Source: JAWWPY01 sp963822825
GTDB lineage: Bacteria > Actinomycetota > Actinomycetes > Streptosporangiales > Streptosporangiaceae
Direction of reading: 5' to 3'
Assembly (NCBI GenBank): GCA_963822825.1
Contig: CAWGIW010000001.1
Location: 124,001-188,000, forward strand
Length of the DNA: 64,000 nt
Below, one piece after another: positions 17,616-25,887 of the stretch. The translations under genes and the position numbers were made by a program. The notes below the pieces were generated by a model that was not told where the DNA came from, ran no database searches, and worked only from the letters and a program-made list of their open reading frames with translations. Each line of letters begins with the position of its first letter. Position 1 is the stretch's first letter.

Positions 17616-17918
17616 ATGGGACAGCAACGCCGGCAGTTCTCGCCGGAATTTAAGGCTGATGCGGTCGCCTTGGTGCGGTCGACGGGCCGGCCGATCGCCG
17701 CGATTGCCCATGAGCTGGGCATCGGCGAGTCGAACCTCAGCTACTGGCTGAAGAAAGACCAGCAGAGCCGGTCGGTCGCGGATCCGGGCCGGTTTGAGGC
17801 CGAGTCCGCGGAGGCCCGGGAGAACGCCGCGCTGCGCCGCCGGGTGGCGGAACTGGAGGTGGAGCGCGAGATCCTGAAACGAGCCACGGCCTTCTGGGTG
17901 AAGGAGTCACGCGCGTGA
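17616..17918 (+). CDS. IS3-family orfA (HTH protein)
   Basis: The 100-residue protein has the Tnp_8-type HTH (FSPEFKADAVALVR, then IAHELGIGESNLSYWLK) and a C-terminal leucine-zipper-like helix (LRRRVAELEVEREILKRA) that directs dimerisation. ATG 17616 gives the standard orfA start; an upstream ATG at 17568 lies too near the terminal repeat. The stop overlaps the orfB start (GTGA), consistent with frameshift or coupled expression of the OrfAB fusion. Confidence 0.85.
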   Translation: MGQQRRQFSPEFKADAVALVRSTGRPIAAIAHELGIGESNLSYWLKKDQQSRSVADPGRFEAESAEARENAALRRRVAELEVEREILKRATAFWVKESRA

Positions 17919-18813
17919 GGATCTTCGCGTTCGTCGCTGCCCAGAAGGCCGACTTCCCCGTCCGCACCCTGTGCCGGGTCTGCAACGTCTCGGCATCAGG
18001 CTTCTATGCCTGGGCGGCCCGCCTGGCCGCCGGGCCGGGACCGGCCGCAGCGGCCCGGGAGGTTGCTGCCCGCGCATATCGCGCGGGTCCACGCCAGCTT
18101 CCCGGCGCCGGTACGGGTCACCGCGGGTGACCGCCCAGCTGGCCCGGGAGGGCATCGTGGTCAACCACAAGGCGGTGGAGCGGGAGATGGCCCGCCAGGG
18201 GCTGGCGGGGCGGTGCAGCCGCCGGAAGATCCGCACCACGCGCCGCGACCCGTCGCAGGTTCCGGCCGCTGATCTGGTGCGTCGCGACTTCGCCAGGTCG
18301 CAGACCGATGAGCTGTGGATCGGTGACGCGACGTATATCTGGACCGATGAGGGCTGGTGCTACCTGGCGACCGTCGTGGATGCGTGCTCACGCGGGTTGC
18401 TGGGCTGGTCCATCACTGATCACCTGCGCACGGAATTGTGCCTCGATGCGCTGCTGGCCGCCGTCGCCGCCCGCGGCGGGAGGCGGAACCTGGCGGCCGG
18501 GATCGTTTTTCACACCGATCACGGCACGCAATACACCGCTGGGGAGTTCCGGGCGGCGTGCCAGTCGCTGGGCATCACCCAGTCCATGGGCACCGTCGGC
18601 GACAGCTACGACAACGCGATGGCCGAGTCGTTCTTCTCCGGATTCAAGCGCGAAGTCATCGACGGCGAGCACTTCGCCACCCGCGCCGACGCCAGAAAGG
18701 AGATCTTCACCTGGCTCAACTGGTACAACCAGGCCAGGCTCCACAGCTCCATCGGCAACAGGCCGCCCGCCGAGTACGAACAACACCTTTCACAGCAGCC
18801 ACTCGTAGCATGA
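17915..18813 (+). pseudogene. IS3-family orfB integrase, frameshifted
   Basis: The N-terminal part (TLCRVCNVSASGFYAW) reads in one frame to about 18060. The rest reads in another from YGSPRVTAQLAREGI through the rve core: DATYIWTDEGWCYLATVVD (first Asp), FHTDHGTQYT (second Asp) and NAMAESFFSGFKRE (Glu), ending near 18813. The catalytic triad is intact but the frame break in the linker would stop full-length OrfB unless it is an assembly error. Confidence 0.75.
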
Positions 18814-18842
18814 CCCGTGTCCGCTGCACCGGGGGAACCTCA

Positions 18843-19010
18843 TGTTGATGATGCGGCCAGCACGGGTGTCACCGCCCTTCCCGGCATCCTGCCCATAGGT
18901 ACAAGCGTGCCGGGTCATCGCGAAGGTGCCCTTGAGGTCACGACGATGACCGCGTCAAAGTCGTCCTCGGTCATCGAGAACAGCATCCGGTCGTGCAGGA
19001 GCCTGGCCGT
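18843..19010 (-). pseudogene. Short-chain dehydrogenase fragment, cut by IS3
   Basis: On the minus strand a frame reads DRMLFSMTEDDFDAVI, shifts, then reads LKGTFAMTRHA and AGRIINM, the classical SDR stretch from the NNAG region to the active-site Ser strand. It stops exactly at the IS3 end (18842). The Rossmann start and the YxxxK catalytic part are missing. Confidence 0.6.
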
Positions 19011-19185
19011 CCCACCCCGGGCCATTGCCGCGACTTACCGGCTCAGGCTGAGCCCGGGGCAGCGCTCCCAAGCGGATCAGACGTCGCGGAGAGCGGGACC
19101 AGAAATGTCACCCAGATCCGGTTGTTCCTGAGCAAGTACAGCAAGGTGATCTTCCCCCCGTAGCACGGACACCGCCGGTGTGGGG

Positions 19186-20011
19186 TCAGGCGTTGGGGCC
19201 TGGCGGCCGGTAGAGGGTCTCGAACGTGACGGGGCTGTGCATTCCAATGCTTGAATGGCGCCTGTAAGGATTATACCAGCATTCGATCCACTCGAATATA
19301 GCGTTTGCGAGTTCCTCGCGGGTTTCCCATGTCCTGGTATCGAGGAGCTCCAGTTGCATGGTGTGCCAGAATGATTCCATCATGGCATTGTCATAGCAAT
19401 CACCGACAGTGCCCATCGAGCCGAGCAGCCCAGCGTCGCGGAGTCTTTTCCCGAACGCCCACGAGGTGTACTGCGTTCCGTGGTCGGAATGCAGGATCGT
19501 TGAATCACCGCCCGGCTGCCTGCGGGTCACCGCCATCGCCAGTGCGCTGATAACCAGGTCAGTGTCCTGGCGCTTATCTATGGACCAGCCGATAATGCGC
19601 CGGGAGTAAGCATCCATGACTCCCGCGCAGTACAGTTTCCCCATCTCCGGCGGGATGCTCGGTGATGTCGGCCAGCCACAGGCGGTCCGGGGCCTGCGCG
19701 GTGAACTGGCGGCGGACCAGGTCCTCCTCGGTGGCCTGATTCACCAGGTTGCGGCGCCCCTTGCGCCGGTAGATGCCCTGCAGCCCAGCATCGCGCATCA
19801 GCCGCTCCACCCGCTTACGGTTCACCTGGATCCCCAGGCCGAGGCGCAACTCGGCATGGACGCGGGGTGATCCGTAGCTGCCACGAGACCCGGCGTGGAT
19901 CTCGCGGATCATTTTCATCACCTCCTTATTGCGCAGCTCCCGCGGCGGCTCGGGACGGCCGAGCCAGTCATAGAATCCCGATCTCGATGTATTCAGCACC
20001 CGGCAGGCCAC
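19186..20011 (-). pseudogene. IS3-family orfB, frameshifted
   Basis: The upstream part reads MACRVLNTSRSGFYDWLGR, SYGSPRVHAEL, LMRDAGLQGIYRRKGRR and WLADITEHP. A break near 19610-19640 then gives YCAGVMDAYSRRIIGWSID, ILHSDHGTQYTSW and DNAMMESFWHTMQLELL to the stop at 19186. The DDE residues are all present across the two frames. It differs clearly from the copy at 17.9 kb, so the two IS3 elements are distinct types. Confidence 0.8.
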
Positions 20012-20107
20012 CGCGACCGGGATACCGTCGTCGGCGAGTTCACGGACCAGCGGGAAGATTACTTTCGGGAGGACGTTCTCCCGCGCGAAATAGGCGGCCC
20101 GCCCGCT

Positions 20108-20353
20108 TCAGGATGTCGTTCTCCGAGCTTCCAGCTGCCGGTTACGGCGCCGCAGCTCCACGAGATCCTTCTTATCGCTGCTGGACAAGCGGTCGCCGCT
20201 GCCATTCTCATCGGCCTCAGCCTGGCGCATCCAGTTCCGCAGGCACGAGTCGCTGATGCCCAGGTCTTTGGCGATCTTGGAGACTGGTGTGGTGCCCTGG
20301 CGGGCGAGCTCCACGGCACGCTGCCGGAACTCCAGGGGGTGTGGTGCAGGCAT
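20108..20353 (-). pseudogene. IS3-family orfA, truncated by a frame break
   Basis: It encodes EFRQRAVELARQG and IAKDLGISDSCLRNWMRQA, an orfA HTH, then LRRRNRQLE where the frame is lost. In other frames the missing zipper reads ENDILKR and YFARENVLPK. At least two indels separate it from orfB. Confidence 0.75.
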
Positions 20354-20659
20354 CAGGACATCCTTCCTGGTCGCCGGTGGTCACCTCAGGTCGGGTGTCC
20401 GTGCTGCGGGGGGAAGCTCAAAGGGGGCTGCACGACTCATCTAAGCGCCTCCCACAGCGGCGGCGCACCCACTCCGACGCCCGGCGACTACCTGAAATAG
20501 GACATGGCACCCGCACGGCCAGTCAGCCGCCCTCACAGGCCAAATATTGCGGCTCTTCGATCGCCCAGTCAGAGCGCTTCCCGAAGCCGGAACCGCTCCC
20601 CCGCCGCCCGTTAGACCCGCAGTGCAGGTCGTGGCCATGATCTAGGCCTGCACATATCG

Positions 20660-20685
20660 GAAACTGCCCCCCTGGGGGCAGTTTC
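20660..20685. terminator. Perfect inverted repeat, GAAACTGCCCCC hairpin
   Basis: Twelve-base arms meet almost without a loop. No T-run follows, so it may act as a rho-independent-like terminator of the actinomycete type or as part of an attachment arm; it lies just outside the att scar at 20733. Confidence 0.45.
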
Positions 20686-20732
20686 GGGGCCTCTTAGTCG
20701 TCGATCACATAAACGAAAAAGGTCTCTAACCT

Positions 20733-20778
20733 GGAGCCCCCTTACGGAATCGAACCTAGACCTTCTCCTTACCATGGA
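20733..20778 (-). other. att: Attachment-site scar: degenerate 3' half of tRNA-Thr
   Basis: GGAGCCCCCTTACGGAATCG and the following bases match the tRNA-Thr 3' half to CCATGGA, with a single missing G in the T stem. The deletion shows that this copy is no longer selected as part of a tRNA. The sequence to its right resembles that right of the scar at 1107-1163. Confidence 0.8.
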
Positions 20779-20905
20779 CGACCCGCCGGTCCCTGTAACC
20801 GCCGTACCGCCCCTGAGCAGGCCGGACACTGGCTGGCGCTAGCAGTAGCTCGCTAAGGCCAGCCCCCGCTAGCGCCATTCTGCCCCCTAAATTGCCCCCC
20901 AATGA
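20779..20905. repeat. Element arm next to att scar (related to 1164-1300)
   Basis: This stretch shares blocks with 1164-1300 in the same order, including CTGTAACCGCCG, GACACTGGCTGGC and GCCAGCCCCC, and marks the start of a second related integrative element. Confidence 0.7.
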
Positions 20906-21115
20906 TCTTCTGGCGGCGGCCCGTAAGCGGCGTTTTGCAGAGCGTTCGTTCTGGCTCGCAGACATGCAGGCGAGCCGCATCTGTCCGGTTATCTGCCCGA
21001 TCAGTGATCGGTGCCTGTCCGCTGATCGTCGTACGCCGACGGTTATGGCCCGGTGAAACTGTTCTCGATACGGGCGGCGTCCGCTGCCCCGCAACCCGGG
21101 AACTGGCAGTGAATG

Positions 21116-21363
21116 TCAGCCCGTCCAGATGACCCGCGTGACCAGCACGAGATCGTCAGGCTCGTACACCAGGAACGTCACCAGGCGGCCTGCCCGAATG
21201 GCAGGGTCCGCAGCGGCCGCTCCGGCTCACCAGGGCGCCGCTGGTACTCCGCCGGATCGACAATCACGACAGCGTCCATGAAGTCGGACAGAGCCAACTG
21301 CACCTGCGGTGCCATTCCAGTGAGCTGCTCGCGGGCCAGGTCCTCCAGCTCCCACCTGAACAA
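21116..21363 (-). pseudogene. RelE-like toxin, frameshifted
   Basis: The first frame reads FRWELEDLAREQLTGM and DAVVIVDPAEYQRRPGEP. It then breaks near 21190-21205 and the expected end, RLVTFLVYEPDDLVLVTRVI, is read in another frame to a stop at 21116. The strand pattern and the closing VTFLV/VLVTRVIW are typical of small RelE/ParE-type toxins encoded after a DUF6247 protein. It is a probable decayed or misassembled toxin. Confidence 0.55.
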
Positions 21364-21365
21364 GC

Positions 21366-21683
21366 TCAGGCACCCAGCTGCGCCCGGAACTCCTCACGGG
21401 TCATCCGGTGCTCAGGCCCAGGCGGCCCGTCGGCGAGATACCGCTCCATCCGCGCCAGGAAGTCCCGCTGCCCGGCCGGGTCACGCTGCCATTCGAGCGC
21501 CTCAATCCACCACCGCCGCACCGCGGCGGTCAGCCCCTCAGGTCGCCAGTCTCCCGAGCCCGCGCAAACGCGGCATCCAGCTCGGTCTCGTACTGCGCCA
21601 CCACCTCGGGCACAGCGCTCGCCGCCAGCACGGCCCTGATCGCCGCAGGCGTCTCCGCCGCTCCCCCCCAACCGGAGGCTCAT
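21366..21683 (-). pseudogene. DUF6247-like putative antitoxin, frameshifted
   Basis: The C-terminal part reads LTAAVRRWWIEALEWQRDP and MTREEFRAQLGA. The N-terminal part makes sense only if a run of seven Gs near the start is read as six: it then gives TPAAIRAVLAASAVPEVVA and ELDAAFARARETGDL, matching DUF6247 proteins. A second break is needed near 21545. The G-run indel is a typical sequencing error, which is why the gene may be intact in the organism. It is two bases upstream of the toxin gene. Confidence 0.55.
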
Positions 21684-21719
21684 GATGCTGCGCGGTCATG
21701 CAGGCCAGCATAGCCCGGC

Positions 21720-22438
21720 CCGCTGACAGTCACCGGACCCACGAGAAGCCCGCTACTGGCGGCGGTGTCTATCCGCTGTGGACCTGCGTGGCCCACTCCA
21801 CTGCGTGCTCACCGTCGTCGGCGTAGGCATACAGCGCTAAGTTGCTTCAAGATTCCGCCTGTGGGAGGCAAGTCCAGCAAATTACCAATGTCCTTATCGA
21901 TCAGTTCGGTGCCACAAGGATTCGCCAGGGTGGCCTGGTGATGCCGACTGGTCTTTCATGAAGTCGTCGGAACTTTCGGGCTTGTGGGGCTGTTGCGCGC
22001 AATTCGACATAAACACCGAACGTCGCTCCAGATCGACATAGGACAATCTGGCTGGACTGACCGTAATCCCTGGACAGCGTTCACGGGTAACGCAGTGACG
22101 TTCATCGTGACCGCTCCGGCCGTCCGAGATCGGCCCGCCAATCACCTGTCCGGCCTGCCTTTGGGTGCTGGCGGTTGGCTACGGAATGTGACAGAGATCG
22201 GTAGTCGCGCCACGTACGATATCCGCCTAATTGTGTCTGAGGGCGCTGCGGTTGTGCCGTAGCGTTCGTGAGGTCCAGCGGGCTGGCTCCCGAACCGCCT
22301 GCCGGCCGTGCCGTGCTGGCACGGTCTGGCTTTATAACGAGGTGCCAGCCTGCCGGGTCTCGCCGTGGCGTGGCTCAAAAGAGGTGCGAGCGCTAGCAGA
22401 TCTGTAATTAGGCATGCCCGCCACGTTCTGCATTCCTG
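21720..22438. other. Intergenic, nothing recognised
   Basis: About 700 bases of mixed composition between the toxin-antitoxin remnant and the IS110 remnant. I find no gene features on either strand. Confidence 0.5.
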
Positions 22439-23666
22439 GTGACAACTTGGAGCGTGCTGATGGCAGCGGTGATGATCGGTGTGGGCCCGCACAAGGGCTC
22501 GCACACGGCGGTGGTGACCGGCCCGGCAGAAGAGCCGCTGGGCGAGCTCAGGGTCCGTGCCCCGGCGGCACAGGCCGGGAAGCTGCCCGGGTGGGCGGCG
22601 GCGTGGCCGCAGCGGGCCTGGGCGGCCGGGGGCGCCGGCGGGCTGGGTCACCTGCTCGCCCAGCAGCTGGCCGCCGCTGGCGAGCGGGTCCTGGATGTAC
22701 AGCCCAAGCTGACGTCCCCGGTGCACTGATGCAGGCCGGGGATACGGACAAGAACGACCCCGGCGGCGCCCTGCCGGTGGCGGTCGCGGCGCTGCGGTCC
22801 CGGACCTGGCGGCAGGTGAGCGCTGAGGACTACCCGGCGGTGCTGACGGTGTGGCCCAAGCGCCACCGCGACCTGGCCCGGACCCGCAACCAGGTCGCCT
22901 GCCGGCTGCACGCCGTGCTGTGCGAGCTGGTCCCCGGAGGCCACCCGAAGCAGATATCCGCAGCTCGCTCCGCCAGGATCCTGGCGCAGGCCTCGCCGGC
23001 CGGGTGCCGTCGCGCTGGCCCGCGCCGAGCTCGCCGCCGGTGCCTGGGCGGCCTGCGCCACCTCGGCACCCAGCTGCACGCCACCCGCAAGAAACTGGCC
23101 GCCGCGGTCAAGACGTCCGGCACCGCCCTCACCCAGGTCTCCGGCGCGGGCCCCGTGATCGCCGGGACCATCATCGGCGACGTCAGCGACGTCGCCCGCT
23201 TCCCCACCGCGCCGCTCGCCGCCTATAACGGCACCGCCCCGGCCGGGGTGTCCTCCGGGAACCGCAAACCCGCCGGCTGCCGCTGCGCAGCAGCCGGCAT
23301 ATCAACCACGCGATCCACATGGCCGCGATCACCCAGCTCCGGCACAAGCACAGCGAGGGCCACGCCTGCTACAACAAGAAAGTGGCCGGGGGAAAGACCC
23401 ACAAAGAAGCGCTGCGATCCCTCAAGCGCAAGATCAGCGACGCCATCTTCGCCCCGCCTCCAGCAGGCGCCCGCCAAGCCTGCGCGAACGGCCCGGGAGG
23501 GCAACCGGGGAACGGCTCTGACTCCAGCGCGGCCAGCTCACACCCCGAACGCCAGCTCTTCGGACCAGCCACTCCCGGACCCGACACCACCATACGGCCC
23601 GCCACCACAGCACACACGCCTGCATCGTCGAAGCCGACCACGAAGAAAACTCGGCCAGCCGCTTAA
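22439..23666 (+). pseudogene. IS110-family transposase, decayed
   Basis: The N-terminal DEDD domain starts MIGVGPHKGSHTAVV, where IS110 proteins have an Asp in place of the Gly after GV; a lost catalytic Asp. The frame then breaks at a stop near 22727. The middle (RNQVACRLHAVLCELVPGG) and the Transposase_20 C-terminal domain (GAGPVIAGTIIGDVSDVARF, then YNGTAPAGVSSG and HMAAITQLRHKHSEG) are spread over three frames. It is a non-functional copy; no inverted repeats are expected for this family. Confidence 0.8.
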
Positions 23667-23776
23667 CAACAACAGCAAAGAGGACTCGCTATGGGCTTTT
23701 CAGCCGATCGCATCTAAGTCCTAGCCTGGCTCTGTGATGTGCCGCGTTCTTTCCGGACAGCCATTTAATGGTTAAT

Positions 23777-24562
23777 TCATGCTGAGAGCTGCCGGTCAAG
23801 ATGCTCGCCATAGACCTGCTGCGGAGTCCTGTACTGAAGTCCAGAGTGCCGACGCCGAGAATTGTACCGGAACTCAATGTACCTGGCAACGTCACGGTAT
23901 GCGTGCGCACGGGTCGGATACTGAGTACGGTGAACTCGCTCATTCTTCAAGATAGCGAAGAACGATTCGGCCATCGAGTTATCGTAGCAAATTCCGGTCC
24001 GGCCGACCGAATGCCGGAGCTTGTGATGCTTCAGTCTCCTGGCGAACTGACTGGATGTGTAATTGCTTCCGCGGTCCGAGTGGAAGATCGCCTGCTCGGC
24101 AAGAACATGGTTCCGGGCGGCCATGTCTATGGCCCTCTCGATGAGCGGCGTCTTATAGTTGTCGTCCATTGCCCAGCCCACGACGGCCCTGGTATGGCAG
24201 TCAATGACGGTCGCCAGATAGACCCAGCCTTCCCAGGTCTCGATATAAGTGATGTCCCCGACCATTTTCAGGCCGGGAGCGCCCGCGGTGAAGTCGCGCT
24301 TGACGAGGTCAGGGATGCGGTGCTCCTGGCCGTCGCCCTCGGTCAGGCTGAACCGCCAGGGCCTCGGCTGGCAGGGCTCCAGGCCCAGCTCACGCATAAG
24401 AGACCGGACCAGCTCAGGCCCGCACGGCACACCCCAGCCTGCCAGGTCGGCGTGGATCCGCCGGTGCCCGTAGGTCCCGTCAGAGTCGTCGAAGGACCTG
24501 GTAATGAACAACTTGAGTTTCTCACGCCTTTCCGCTGTAGCCGTAGCCTGTGGTTCCGCCAT
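23777..24562 (-). CDS. IS3-family orfB integrase
   Basis: This 261-residue frame covers YGHRRIHADLAGWGV, the rve catalytic core (MVGDITYIETWEGWVYLATV with Asp, AIFHSDRGSNYTSSQF with Asp, DNSMAESFFAILKNE with Glu) and the C-terminal YIEFRYNSRRRHSGLQYRTP. The short N-terminal HTH part expected upstream (24570-24690) is in other frames, so the protein is either shortened or split by indels. The catalytic triad is intact. Confidence 0.8.
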   Translation of the reverse strand: MAEPQATATAERREKLKLFITRSFDDSDGTYGHRRIHADLAGWGVPCGPELVRSLMRELGLEPCQPRPWRFSLTEGDGQEHRIPDLVKRDFTAGAPGLKMVGDITYIETWEGWVYLATVIDCHTRAVVGWAMDDNYKTPLIERAIDMAARNHVLAEQAIFHSDRGSNYTSSQFARRLKHHKLRHSVGRTGICYDNSMAESFFAILKNERVHRTQYPTRAHAYRDVARYIEFRYNSRRRHSGLQYRTPQQVYGEHLDRQLSA

Positions 24563-24604
24563 CCGTAGATACCGAACGTGAGATCAAAAGCCATGCGCAC
24601 ATCT

Positions 24605-24982
24605 TCACGATCGAAGGAGGCCTGCTGTTGTTCGCGGTCGTGCTGGCTGCGTTCTCCGCGTGTCGATGAACTCGAACTTGTCGCTCACCGAGGCTCGCTG
24701 GCGAAGTACGCGGCAACTTTTTCCAGGAAGGCAACTTTCTGCTTTGATCTCCCGAAGTTCACGCTCTGCCTCGCGAAGCCGGACACGCTCGCTCATCGTA
24801 AGCGACGGCTCATCGCTGGCATGCTCACTTCTGTAGACGTTCACCCAGTTCCCGAGAGTGCCTTCGACGATACCGAGTTCCCTGGCCACCTGCGCGATCG
24901 GACGTGACGTCTCGATCACCAGCTTCACGGCTTCTTCCCGGAACTCAGGTGTGTAATTGTGCTTGCGTCTCGCCAATACCAT
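24605..24982 (-). CDS. IS3-family orfA, C-terminus out of frame
   Basis: Residues 1-75 form the orfA HTH and zipper (YTPEFREEAVKLVIE, VARELGIVEGTLGNWVNVY, MSERVRLREAERELREIKAE). After residue 80 the frame departs from the family and runs into what should be the start of orfB (KFEFIDTRR). A one-base indel near 24740 explains it. Confidence 0.7.
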   Translation of the reverse strand: MVLARRKHNYTPEFREEAVKLVIETSRPIAQVARELGIVEGTLGNWVNVYRSEHASDEPSLTMSERVRLREAERELREIKAESCLPGKSCRVLRQRASVSDKFEFIDTRRTQPARPRTTAGLLRS

Positions 24983-25208
24983 CCCTTTCAGACGGCCCCA
25001 ATCTTAGTGGGGCCGCTGTCCGGAAGGTTCGGGGCACCTCACTGGAACGGATGATCTGCGCGACGGCTATGCCCGAAGGCGCGTGGTTATTTGGGACGAG
25101 GAACTGGTGCAGGCCGCGGTCCACCTCGTGCATCAGTGCGGCGGGATGTTGCTCGATCGCAGGGTCAAGGCCGGCCCGGTCGGCTAGCCCGCTGCGGTCT
25201 GCGGGGCG

Positions 25209-25757
25209 TCAGGCCCGAAGATGACTCTCCGCTGATAGCGGTGGCGGTTCGGTGGTGAGAGTTTTCTCGGCGGCGTCGACGATGCCGAGATCGGCGCGAC
25301 GTGCAGTCGGCAGCGGTGATGAGCAGCGACTCGACGGCTTCGGTGGTGGCGCTGCGGGCGTCGGCCAGGCGGTCCAGTTGCCGCAGCAAATGTGTGCGCT
25401 GTCGGCTGAGGACAAAGGGGAGCGTCGCCGGATCTCCCGAGCGGACGGCGGCCATGATTTTGAGGAAGAAAATGGCGCGGTAGCCGCGAGCGGAGGTGGC
25501 GGGCTCGCTGAGCCAGCGGGCGAGCTGGGCGCGGCCGGCCGAGGTGAGTCGTGGATGACCCGGTCGGCTTGATCTGCTGTGGCTGGCGCTCGGAGCTGAT
25601 CAGTCCGTCCGGGAGAGCCGGTGCAGATCTGGTACACATGGCCGATGTTCAGCCCGCCCCACTGGTCGCCGACGGCCTGCTCGAAACTGGTATTCAGCTC
25701 ATAGCCGTGGGCGGGTTTCGCTGACAGCAGTGCCAGTACCACGTGATGCAGAGTCAT
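25209..25757 (-). pseudogene. PadR-family regulator, several frameshifts
   Basis: The first 43 residues are a clean PadR winged HTH (MTLHHVVLALLSAKPAHGYE, then WGGLNIGHVYQ). The rest is scattered over two other frames, where SGDPATLPFVLSRQRTHLLR and ADLGIVDAAEKTL, the C-terminal dimerisation helices, can be read. It is divergent from the FtsX-like permease gene, the usual layout when PadR represses a drug-export ABC transporter. Confidence 0.65.
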
Positions 25758-25887
25758 GCGCTTTACCTTGTCGCTAGGTAACGATCCGATGCCATCCTTG
25801 CATTGTCACTATGTAAGGAGTGAGCATAGTGCCATCCCCGGCCGGCGCCAGCCCCCGGGGACAGGATGAACAGCGAGGGGTGCGGTG

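Larger units (their letters stand above)
17553..18842 (+). mobile_element. IS3-family insertion sequence (about 1.29 kb)
   Basis: Imperfect terminal repeats of about 25 bp bound an orfA/orfB pair typical of IS3. The element truncates a short-chain dehydrogenase gene whose remnant abuts its right end. It lies 220 bases after the cyclase operon. Confidence 0.8.
19147..20420 (-). mobile_element. Second IS3-family insertion sequence, decayed
   Basis: Terminal repeats at about 19147-19172 and 20395-20420 match well (both contain CTTCCCCCCG and GCACGGACAC). Inside are orfA and orfB on the minus strand with several frame breaks, so the copy looks inactive as given. Confidence 0.8.
23735..25041 (-). 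mobile_element. Third IS3-family insertion sequence (about 1.31 kb)
   Basis: Terminal repeats (TGATGTGCCGCG at 23735 and the complement of CGGGGCACCTCA ending 25041, with CCGGACAG inside both) bound an orfA/orfB pair on the minus strand. Confidence 0.8.
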
